A stretch of 7,182 bases of DNA, from assembly GCA_937896705.1 (NCBI GenBank), contig CALBOC010000240.1:1-7182 (forward strand), read 5' to 3'. The notes below the pieces were generated by a model, which did no database searches, was not told the origin of the DNA, and was given only the letters and a program-made list of their open reading frames with translations. A program made the translations under genes and the position numbers. The stretch comes from an uncultured Micrococcaceae bacterium (GTDB lineage Bacteria; Actinomycetota; Actinomycetes; Actinomycetales; Micrococcaceae). Below, piece after piece: positions 1 to 5,777 of the stretch (the first letter of the stretch is position 1; every line of letters starts with the position of its first letter).

Positions 1-5
1 GGCGA

Positions 6-11
6 TATACT
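6..11 (+). promoter_or_regulatory. Candidate -10 box for a leaderless histidine kinase mRNA
   Basis: The hexamer TATACT is a good match to the housekeeping sigma -10 consensus (TANNNT). It ends six bases before the kinase ATG, so transcription starting the usual 6-7 bases downstream would begin at or next to the A of the start codon. No Shine-Dalgarno sequence lies between hexamer and ATG. Any -35 element would be outside the window. Leaderless mRNAs are common in actinobacteria, but the start site here is inferred. Confidence 0.4.
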
Positions 12-17
12 GAATAA

Positions 18-1163
18 ATGGTGACCAAGACGCTGCGGTCGTTGTGGGCTGAGCCTCGACCGGCGGATCCCCCGCGGCGGGTCTGGCGCGACTGGGCGCT
101 GGTCGCGATGCTCGTTTTTAGCTCTTTCATCGAGATGCTCTTGCGCGAGGATAAATCATGGGCACCCTTGGTCGTGGGCGTCAGCCTCGTCGTGGCAGCG
201 AGCCTGCTGTGGCGGCGCACGCATCCGTTGGCTGCGGTCGCCGTCGCCTTCGGAACCCTGCTTGCTTTCGACATCGCGCGGCTCGTGGCCGTGGATGCCA
301 CCGGTTTGCAGAGCATCGTCGGGGTGCTCGTGCTGCCCTACGCCCTGCTGCGCTGGGGATCAGGTCGCGAAGCTGCTCTTGGACTCGGCATTATTCTGGT
401 CTGGCTGCCGGTCACCCTCGTGGTGGACCCGACCTCCCCTGCGGAGCGGGTCGCCGGTTACGGCTTCTTCCTGTTCTCCGCAGCCCTGGGTGCTGCCATC
501 CGCTACCACGCAAAGACCCGCCTCCGGGACATCGACGTCGCCAAGGCCCGCGAGCGCGAGCACCTAGCGCGCGACCTCCACGACACGGTCGCCCACCACG
601 TCTCCGGCATCGTCGTCCAAGCCCAGGCCGGGCGTGCTGTTGCAACGTCTCACCCCGAGCGTGCCACCGAGGTCCTTGCTGTCATTGAGGACGCGGCATC
701 GCAAACGCTGACCGAATTGCGCACCATGGTCGGTGTCCTTCGCGCCTCTGACGGGGTGGATTTGACGCCACTTCGGGGTGTGGCCGACCTTGAGCAGCTT
801 GTCGGTCAGGCCGAGGGCGGACCGCAGATCGACGTGGCGCTGTCCGGTGAGCTCGAGGAACTCAGTCCAGCGGTCGCGGCCGCGATCTACCGTCTGACCC
901 AGGAGTCGGTTACGAACGCGCGACTGCACGCCCGCGACGCGACGCGGGTAACCGTTCGGGTGGTAGGTGACACCGATCAGGTGTGGTTAACGGTCGATGA
1001 CAATGGCGCGGCCAGCGCGGTCCGCGACAGCCCGTCGGGTTATGGCCTGGTCGGTATGCGGGAACGCGTCAAGCTGCTGGGTGGCACCTTCCACGCTGGA
1101 CCAAACGCGAACGGCGGCTGGCGGGTCGAGGCGATACTGCCCCGAGGGGGCGTTCCCCGATGA
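18..1163 (+). CDS. Membrane sensor histidine kinase, HisKA_3 (NarL/DesK-like) class
   Basis: This is the sensor kinase of a two-component pair; it should autophosphorylate and pass the phosphate to the response regulator encoded next to it. The first ~165 residues form about five or six hydrophobic segments (roughly 26-42, 48-65, 70-92, 97-113, 118-136, 145-162) with no large extracellular loop, so the signal is probably sensed in or at the membrane. The H-box follows, with ARDLHDTVAHH giving His188 as the likely phosphoacceptor, then a HATPase_c domain. That domain has an N-box around Asn300 (ESVTNARLHA), a D-box VDDNG at 326-330 and a G-box GYGLVGMRERV from 341. The length of 381 residues is normal for the class. 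ATG at 18 is the first start and is immediately followed by a GTG; no Shine-Dalgarno is visible. The stop overlaps the next start (ATGA). The signal is unknown. Confidence 0.93.
   Translation: MVTKTLRSLWAEPRPADPPRRVWRDWALVAMLVFSSFIEMLLREDKSWAPLVVGVSLVVAASLLWRRTHPLAAVAVAFGTLLAFDIARLVAVDATGLQSIVGVLVLPYALLRWGSGREAALGLGIILVWLPVTLVVDPTSPAERVAGYGFFLFSAALGAAIRYHAKTRLRDIDVAKAREREHLARDLHDTVAHHVSGIVVQAQAGRAVATSHPERATEVLAVIEDAASQTLTELRTMVGVLRASDGVDLTPLRGVADLEQLVGQAEGGPQIDVALSGELEELSPAVAAAIYRLTQESVTNARLHARDATRVTVRVVGDTDQVWLTVDDNGAASAVRDSPSGYGLVGMRERVKLLGGTFHAGPNANGGWRVEAILPRGGVPR
1140..1159 (+). promoter_or_regulatory. Ribosome binding site of the response regulator inside a small hairpin
   Basis: GAGGGGG at 1144-1150 lies nine bases before the regulator ATG, inside the last kinase codons, and is a plausible Shine-Dalgarno sequence. 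Its G run can pair with CCCC at 1155-1158 (loop CGTT) or partly with CCCC at 1140-1143. Either pairing would mask the site until ribosomes finishing the kinase open it, which fits translational coupling. The pairing is visible; the regulatory effect is inferred. Confidence 0.45.
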
Positions 1164-1807
1164 CCATCCGCGTGCTAATCGCAGACGATCAGGAGATCGT
1201 GCGCAGCGGCCTGACGATGCTGTTAAACGCCCAACCCGACATCGAAGTCGTGGGCGCGGCCAGCGATGGGCGACAGGCGGTGGACCTGGCCCGTACTGTG
1301 AACCCTGACGTATGTCTCTTCGACATCCGGATGCCAGTGATGGACGGTATCGAAGCCACTCGCCAGCTCGCCGGACCCGAGGTAACCGATCCCCTGCCGA
1401 TCGTTGTGATTACCACTTTTGACCTTGACGAGTACGTTCATGGGGCGTTGAAGGCCGGTGCCCGGGGCTTCTTACTCAAAGACGCCGGACCTGAGCTGCT
1501 AACTCAGGCGATTCATGCTGCAGCTAATGGTGACGCGCTCATCGCTCCCAGCGTCACCCTCCGTCTGCTTGCCGCGTTTGCCAGTTCGCCGAAGGAACCC
1601 TCCATCCAACCGATAGAACCGCTCACCGTGCGTGAGGAACAAGTACTCCGCACCGTGGCCCATGGCCGAACCAACAGTGAGATCGCCGCCGAGCTGTACA
1701 TCAGTGCCAGTACCGTCAAGACCCATCTGGCCAGCCTGATGCGCAAGCTCGGCGCGCGGAATCGGGTCGAACTTGCCATGTGGGCCTATGAGACCGGCCG
1801 CGTTTGA
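1160..1807 (+). CDS. Two-component response regulator, NarL/FixJ (LuxR HTH) family
   Basis: This DNA-binding regulator is the partner of the overlapping sensor kinase. Residues 1-120 form a receiver domain: acidic pair Asp9-Asp10, phosphoacceptor Asp55 (FDIRMPVMDG), switch Thr85/Thr86 (ITTFD) and invariant Lys107 (FLLKD). After a linker comes a LuxR-type helix-turn-helix at about 155-211. It opens with LTVREEQVL and contains the turn and recognition helix around NSEIAAELYISASTVKTH. The length of 215 residues is typical and all key residues are present. ATG at 1160 overlaps the kinase stop by 4 bp and has a G-rich Shine-Dalgarno upstream. Its targets are unknown. The phospholipase D gene 66 bp downstream in the same direction is one candidate, and palindromes lie in the gap, but no binding site is proven. 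Confidence 0.95.
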   Translation: MTIRVLIADDQEIVRSGLTMLLNAQPDIEVVGAASDGRQAVDLARTVNPDVCLFDIRMPVMDGIEATRQLAGPEVTDPLPIVVITTFDLDEYVHGALKAGARGFLLKDAGPELLTQAIHAAANGDALIAPSVTLRLLAAFASSPKEPSIQPIEPLTVREEQVLRTVAHGRTNSEIAAELYISASTVKTHLASLMRKLGARNRVELAMWAYETGRV

Positions 1808-1810
1808 GGC

Positions 1811-1825
1811 GATGCGCAGAGCATC
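1811..1825 (+). other. Small hairpin just after the response regulator
   Basis: GATGC at 1811-1815 pairs with GCATC at 1821-1825 around a five-base loop, only three bases after the regulator stop. There is no T run after it, so it is not a convincing intrinsic terminator; it might stabilise the 3' end of the message. A five-pair stem may also be chance. Confidence 0.25.
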
Positions 1826-1839
1826 AACTACGAGATCTA

Positions 1840-1853
1840 GGCTGCAAGCAGCC
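1840..1853. promoter_or_regulatory. 14-bp perfect palindrome, possible operator before the phospholipase D gene
   Basis: GGCTGCAAGCAGCC is perfectly palindromic. It lies 8 bp upstream of the -10-like hexamer at 1862-1867, where the -35 region and spacer would be. A regulator bound here could block or recruit RNA polymerase. As RNA it could form a five- or six-pair hairpin, but no T tract follows, which disfavours a terminator. The bound protein is unknown; the adjacent LuxR-type regulator is one guess. Confidence 0.3.
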
Positions 1854-1861
1854 AGAGTCAG

Positions 1862-1867
1862 TAAAGT
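1862..1867 (+). promoter_or_regulatory. Candidate -10 box for the phospholipase D gene
   Basis: TAAAGT fits TANNNT and ends six bases before the ATG at 1874, exactly the spacing seen before the kinase gene. The six bases between hold no Shine-Dalgarno sequence, consistent with a leaderless transcript. No good -35 hexamer is visible about 17 bp further upstream. Confidence 0.3.
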
Positions 1868-1873
1868 GCAACT

Positions 1874-3136
1874 ATGATCTCGCTGCGCCGCACTCCACGT
1901 GAACTCACAACACGTCATATCTTAAAGCTTGCTGGCATCACTGCGGCAGCCGCAGCTGCCGTCCCAGTCCTGGCCGCAGCGGGCCTGGCAGGTGCTGACT
2001 GGTTTACGTATAGAGACCGCGAGAAACGGCAAGCTCCCAACCCGGGAACGTTTCACACGCAACTTGAAGAATCAGATCTCACCATCTATACCTCCGGAGA
2101 ACAGCTCTACGAGGATATGCTTGAGGCCATCAATGGTGCAAAGCGATCCATTTTGATGGAAACCTACATTTGGAAAGCCGATGAGGTTGGCCAACGATTC
2201 ATCGATGCTTTGAATCACGCGGCTGATCGCGGAGTTCAGGTGTATGTGCTGTTTGACGGGTTCGCAAACTTAGTCGTGTCCCGGTCGTTTTACCGCCAGT
2301 TTTCCGATCGGGTGCGTGTCATCCGGTTGCCGGTGGTTGGTCTGCGCTTCTGGAAGGGCCCCATCCGCCATACCGGTCTCAACCACTCGAAAATTCTGGC
2401 AGTGGACAATGAGATCGGCTTTGTTGGTGGCTATAATATTGGCTCCCACTACGCGAAGTACTGGCGAGACACCCACTTGCGGGAAATCGGTCCCGGGGTC
2501 TGGGATTTACAGCATTCTGTAGCGCAGCTTTGGAATGCGATGACGAAACCAGAGGACCAGATCCCGTGGGAGCCACCCCGCACCTGGCAACCCGAGGTGG
2601 AAGTCAATGCCAACCTGCCGGTCCAACTGGTGTATCCCATCCGGCAGATGTACTTACACGCCATTGATCGCGCAAGTGAATACATTATGGTCACCACGCC
2701 GTATTTCATCCCAGATCAACAGATCGTGGACGGATTGATTGCCGCAGCGGATCGCGGCGTGGACGTTAGGGTCATGGTTCCCAAGAACTCGAATCACATC
2801 GTGGCCGATTGGGTCTCGCGTGGGTTCTATGGCCAACTGTTGGACGCCGGCATTACCCTGCTGCTGTATACGAGCTCCATGATTCACGCGAAGACGGCCA
2901 CCATCGACGGTGAATGGTCCACCGTGGGTACCGCAAACATTGATCGCCTGTCGCTGTCCTATAACTATGAGACTAACGTCGAGATCATTGATCAACGATT
3001 CGCCGCAGAGTTAGAGAAGGTCTTTCTGGCCGATGCTGAGCACTGTGAAGTCATAGATTCGGCGCAGTGGCGGAAACGGCACCCCATGGCGCGGGTAGTA
3101 GAACTTGCACTGAGGCCGCTTCGACCGGTGCTCTAA
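1874..3136 (+). CDS. Membrane-anchored phospholipase D-family protein, cardiolipin synthase-like
   Basis: The protein carries two complete HxKxxxxD motifs of the phospholipase D superfamily: His171-Lys173-Asp178, followed by a GGYNIG stretch, and His338-Lys340-Asp345, followed by GTANIDRLS. Two such motifs in about 420 residues match bacterial cardiolipin synthases of the ClsB/YwjE size class. Those enzymes join two phosphatidylglycerols into cardiolipin plus glycerol at the membrane. The N-terminus is basic (Arg5, Arg6, Arg9, Arg14) and followed by one Ala-rich hydrophobic segment at about 19-41, so a single anchor or signal peptide is likely. Long cardiolipin synthases have two N-terminal helices, so another phosphatidyl-transfer or hydrolysis reaction remains possible. 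ATG at 1874 has no Shine-Dalgarno. Hand-counted G+C is 48% in 2041-2220, well below samples from the kinase gene. Family assignment is firm; the exact substrate is not. Confidence 0.9.
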   Translation: MISLRRTPRELTTRHILKLAGITAAAAAAVPVLAAAGLAGADWFTYRDREKRQAPNPGTFHTQLEESDLTIYTSGEQLYEDMLEAINGAKRSILMETYIWKADEVGQRFIDALNHAADRGVQVYVLFDGFANLVVSRSFYRQFSDRVRVIRLPVVGLRFWKGPIRHTGLNHSKILAVDNEIGFVGGYNIGSHYAKYWRDTHLREIGPGVWDLQHSVAQLWNAMTKPEDQIPWEPPRTWQPEVEVNANLPVQLVYPIRQMYLHAIDRASEYIMVTTPYFIPDQQIVDGLIAAADRGVDVRVMVPKNSNHIVADWVSRGFYGQLLDAGITLLLYTSSMIHAKTATIDGEWSTVGTANIDRLSLSYNYETNVEIIDQRFAAELEKVFLADAEHCEVIDSAQWRKRHPMARVVELALRPLRPVL

Positions 3137-3157
3137 CCCACGCACGAATGCGTTTAT
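3137..3157. terminator. Short hairpin between convergent genes, possible bidirectional terminator
   Basis: The two blocks converge with 21 bp between stop codons. ACGCA at 3140-3144 pairs with TGCGT at 3149-3153 around a four-base loop, and TTTAT follows on the plus strand. Read on the minus strand the loop is TTCG, a stable tetraloop sequence, but no T run follows there. A second weak AT-rich inverted repeat (ATCTA/TAGAT, 3156-3168) overlaps the mazG 3' end. Position favours a terminator for the phospholipase D transcript, but the five-pair stem is weak. Confidence 0.4.
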
Positions 3158-3862
3158 CTACCTTAGATGCGTGTTGTAGTGGCGCAATTCGGCTTCTAAA
3201 TCAACACCATTGGCTCGGGCTACGCGTACTAATTCAAATAATTGCGCGCCGACGTCACCGGCTGTGAAGTCGACGGTATAGGTCGTGGTCTGGGGTTTCT
3301 CCCCCAGTGGATCACGGGGTTGTCGGCCTGCGCGGTCCACAATTTTTGCTGCGGCAGCCAGTGCTGGCAGTCCGGGCGGCAGATCGTAGATAGAGGAGCG
3401 TACCGATTCGGACGCCGTCGAGGTGTTAGCGTTTTCAGCTTGTTTGATCTGCTCCCAGGTTTTTTCGACATCATCGATCGTGACATTGCCGAGCTGGTCT
3501 TCGGACAGTAGCTGACCTTGGGAATTGAAGACATGCGGATTGCGTCGGATCATTTTCTGGCTGATCGCATCGGCCACGTCGTCGACGGTAAATGCTCCGG
3601 CTTCTTCGGCGATCGCGGAGTGCAAGGTCACCTGGAACAGCACGTCACCGAGTTCTTTGCGGAACTCTTCATACGTGCCGTTCGCGGCTGCCACATCGTC
3701 CCACCGGCGGGCCGGTACGGACTCGATGACCTCAACGGCCTCATAGGCCTCTTCGATGAGATATTCGGTCAGTTGATGGTGGGTGAGTTCTTGGGTCCAG
3801 GGACAGTACTTGCGCAACTGGGCGGTAATCCACACCAGACGCTCGAGTCCTGCATCAGTCAT
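3158..3862 (-). CDS. mazG: MazG-type nucleoside triphosphate pyrophosphohydrolase
   Basis: MazG hydrolyses (d)NTPs to NMP and pyrophosphate and is regarded as a house-cleaning enzyme for damaged or surplus nucleotides. Residues 1-112 read as a full MazG domain: CPWTQELTH at 20-28, metal-binding EEAYE (Glu37, Glu38, Glu41), KELGD (Glu70, Asp73), and RRNPHVF ending at 112. The usual WEQIK motif follows at 136-140. The C-terminal part resembles a second MazG domain (LPPGLPALAAAAKIVDRAGR near 161-180, QLFELVRVARANGVDLEAEL at 207-226) but lacks the EExxE and ExxD acids, so only the first domain should be catalytic. The length is 234 residues; E. coli MazG, with two full domains, is about 263. It is the last gene of the minus-strand operon, 8 bp after the adenosine deaminase stop. 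ATG at 3862 has AGGA 12 bases upstream, a rather long spacing. Confidence 0.93.
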   Translation of the reverse strand: MTDAGLERLVWITAQLRKYCPWTQELTHHQLTEYLIEEAYEAVEVIESVPARRWDDVAAANGTYEEFRKELGDVLFQVTLHSAIAEEAGAFTVDDVADAISQKMIRRNPHVFNSQGQLLSEDQLGNVTIDDVEKTWEQIKQAENANTSTASESVRSSIYDLPPGLPALAAAAKIVDRAGRQPRDPLGEKPQTTTYTVDFTAGDVGAQLFELVRVARANGVDLEAELRHYNTHLR

Positions 3863-3870
3863 GAGCCCGG

Positions 3871-5106
3871 TTAGTCCTTTTGCTCATCGTCTTCGAACTC
3901 GACGAAGAACACGGGCGCTTCGGGATCGCCTTCATCGTGAACACCGGCGATAACATCCATCCACGAGAATTCGATGAATTCGCTCAACTGGTCGCGGGCG
4001 TATTCGGTTTGGAAGGCACCTTTGACGGCGTTGAGCTGGAATTCCAACAGGTCAACCATGGTGTACCCGTAGACGGCCGCCAGTGTGTACAGCTCATCGG
4101 TCAACGACACACCCGAGATTAGGCGGTTATCCGGGTTGACCGTGACAGCAAATCCCGAACGATACAGCACATCAAACGGATGGTTTTTCAACGGGTCATC
4201 TTCTGGTCCCGCTTCGACGGCCGCGGTCTGAATATTTGAGGTGGGGCACAACTCCAGCACGGTGTTGTTATACAGGGTGCGGTTGGCAACATCGCCCCAG
4301 ACCATGATTTCTTGGTCGTCGTCGAGTTCCACATTGGACAGGTCATCGATGATGTGCACACCGTGGCCGATGCGCAGCGCACGGCCTGCGGTCAGCGCTC
4401 CGGCGATCGAGTCGAGTCCGTCGGCTTCTCCGGCGTGAATGGTGATGGGCACGAATCGTTCATCGAGCCACGCGAAGACATCGGCGAAGCGGGTAGCCGG
4501 GAAGCCTTCTTCGGGCCCGGCGATATCGAAGGCGACCACGGAACCGGCTGGGCGGTGCCGGTGGGTCAGTTCGGCGATCTCTTGAGCGTTTTCAACCGAA
4601 TTCTGGCGCATCGCGCACAGGATCTGGTGGACTTGGAGGCGACCGTCGAGTTCGGTCATCGCGCGTTCTAAGCCTTCGGTGACCGCTTCGACTGCTTCAT
4701 CCAGGCTGAGTCCGCCGCGGGTGTGCTGTTCCGGAGCCCAGCGGACCTCACCGTATACGACGCCATCTTCGACCAGATCCATCGCGAACTCGTAGGCGAT
4801 CCGTTGCAGCGCAGCGGCCGTCTGCATCACCGCGGTGGTGTGATCGAACATTTCTAAATATTTTGGCAAGGAACCGGCATTGGCTGCTTCAGCAAACCAC
4901 GTGGCCAGTTCTTCTTCTGATGCAGCTGGCAGTTCGTGCCCGATGTCTTGGGATAGTTCCCAGACGGTGCCAACGCGTAACCCACCGTCGAGGTGGTCAT
5001 GCAGGGAGACTTTCGGCAGGCTGGCCAGATCAAGGGCAAACGGATCCAGGTGCAGTTCGTCTTCTGGACCTGGGGCTTCGATATCAGTGGATTCGTGTTT
5101 CTTCAC
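3871..5106 (-). CDS. add: Adenosine deaminase
   Basis: This zinc enzyme converts adenosine and deoxyadenosine to inosine and deoxyinosine plus ammonia in purine salvage. It has the metal-binding pair His36/His38 (SLHDHLDGGLR), HAGE with zinc ligand His224 and catalytic Glu227, RIGHG with His248, ELCPTSN at 285-291, and the last zinc ligand Asp326 in VNPDN. Asn327 follows where mammalian and E. coli enzymes have a second Asp; I recall Asn in other actinobacterial members. At 411 residues it is longer than the usual ~340-370, with acidic tails (PEDELHLDP near 14-22; the C-terminus ends EDDEQKD). The start is GTG at 5106, overlapping the dedA stop as GTGA; no good Shine-Dalgarno is visible, so coupling is likely. 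No other Met occurs before residue 86, which lies beyond His36/His38. A related aminohydrolase substrate is possible but less likely. Confidence 0.93.
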   Translation of the reverse strand: MKKHESTDIEAPGPEDELHLDPFALDLASLPKVSLHDHLDGGLRVGTVWELSQDIGHELPAASEEELATWFAEAANAGSLPKYLEMFDHTTAVMQTAAALQRIAYEFAMDLVEDGVVYGEVRWAPEQHTRGGLSLDEAVEAVTEGLERAMTELDGRLQVHQILCAMRQNSVENAQEIAELTHRHRPAGSVVAFDIAGPEEGFPATRFADVFAWLDERFVPITIHAGEADGLDSIAGALTAGRALRIGHGVHIIDDLSNVELDDDQEIMVWGDVANRTLYNNTVLELCPTSNIQTAAVEAGPEDDPLKNHPFDVLYRSGFAVTVNPDNRLISGVSLTDELYTLAAVYGYTMVDLLEFQLNAVKGAFQTEYARDQLSEFIEFSWMDVIAGVHDEGDPEAPVFFVEFEDDEQKD

Positions 5107-5759
5107 GAGTCCGAGTCTAGGCCAGTTTCCTGGTCGTGAGCATCTTGGTGAGCTTGTTTATCCAACCGCGAGCGCATAAAGCGTTTGATCCCGCGATCAA
5201 TGAGCCATCCGAGCATGGCGGCCACGATCAGCGCCAGACCAATTTGGAGCACGGTGTTGTCCAACCAACCGGCCGTGAAATAGCCAATTACCAAAGAATA
5301 CCCCGCCCAGATGGCTGCTGATATGAAGTCTAAGCTCATGAATTTGATGAGCTTCATTCGAGTGGCACCAGCGATGAAGTTCACCGCCACACGGCCACCG
5401 GGAATGTGACGGGCCGTGATGATGACCATGGCCCCGGAGTATTTTAGGGTTTGGCGGACTCCCCCGATGGCACGGACCACGGTGCGGGTGCGCATCCAGC
5501 GAAACCGCGTGACCCCGATGGTGCGTCCTAACCAGTAGGCGACTTGGTCTCCAATGAATGCGCCAAACCAGCCGAGGAAAAACAGTTGAACCAGACTGAT
5601 GTTTTCACGCTGATCATAGATCGAAGCCAACGCTACGAGCACGGACTCCGATGGGACGACCGGAAAAAACCCGTCGATGAGGCTCAGGAGAAAGACTGCA
5701 AGGGGCATCCACCAGGCTTCGGCGGCATCCAGAATGATCTCTTCAAGAAAATCCAACAC
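5103..5759 (-). CDS. DedA/SNARE-associated family integral membrane protein
   Basis: DedA proteins are polytopic membrane proteins involved in membrane homeostasis; some members are transporters that recycle undecaprenyl phosphate or other lipids. The 218 residues show the family pattern: FFPVVPSES with Glu38, GDQVAYWLGRTIG at 70-82, and ARHIPGGR with Arg117 and Arg123. The spacing of these arginines matches the essential pair of E. coli YqjA. Hydrophobic segments lie near 17-30, 56-78, 108-131 and further on to about 190. The tail after about 193 is hydrophilic and charged (HQDAHDQETGLDSDS). The start is GTG at 5759, 18 bp after the deoA stop; that stop is in frame with dedA, so no longer form is possible. 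Its place inside a nucleoside salvage operon is unusual, and the substrate cannot be told from sequence. Confidence 0.92.
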   Translation of the reverse strand: MLDFLEEIILDAAEAWWMPLAVFLLSLIDGFFPVVPSESVLVALASIYDQRENISLVQLFFLGWFGAFIGDQVAYWLGRTIGVTRFRWMRTRTVVRAIGGVRQTLKYSGAMVIITARHIPGGRVAVNFIAGATRMKLIKFMSLDFISAAIWAGYSLVIGYFTAGWLDNTVLQIGLALIVAAMLGWLIDRGIKRFMRSRLDKQAHQDAHDQETGLDSDS

Positions 5760-5777
5760 GTCGCGGCCTACAAGATT

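Noticed and set aside
158..688. Plus-strand frame of 176 codons inside the kinase gene
   Set aside because: The translation is extremely rich in Arg, Pro, Ala and Gly, as expected of a shifted frame in GC-rich DNA.
564..929. Minus-strand open frame of 121 codons inside the kinase gene
   Set aside because: It is the complement of the H-box and linker region of an intact kinase and has no protein-like features.
1808..1873. Intrinsic terminator between regulator and phospholipase D gene
   Set aside because: Neither hairpin is followed by a T run, so a Rho-independent terminator is not supported; read-through into the lipid gene remains possible.
1499..1918. Minus-strand open frame of 139 codons over the regulator 3' end and the following gap
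   Set aside because: It mirrors the helix-turn-helix coding region and has no domain pattern of its own.
3242..3874. Plus-strand open frames opposite mazG (3242-3511 and 3518-3874)
   Set aside because: Both lie wholly or almost wholly within mazG, whose motifs are intact, and neither has a credible ribosome binding site or family resemblance.
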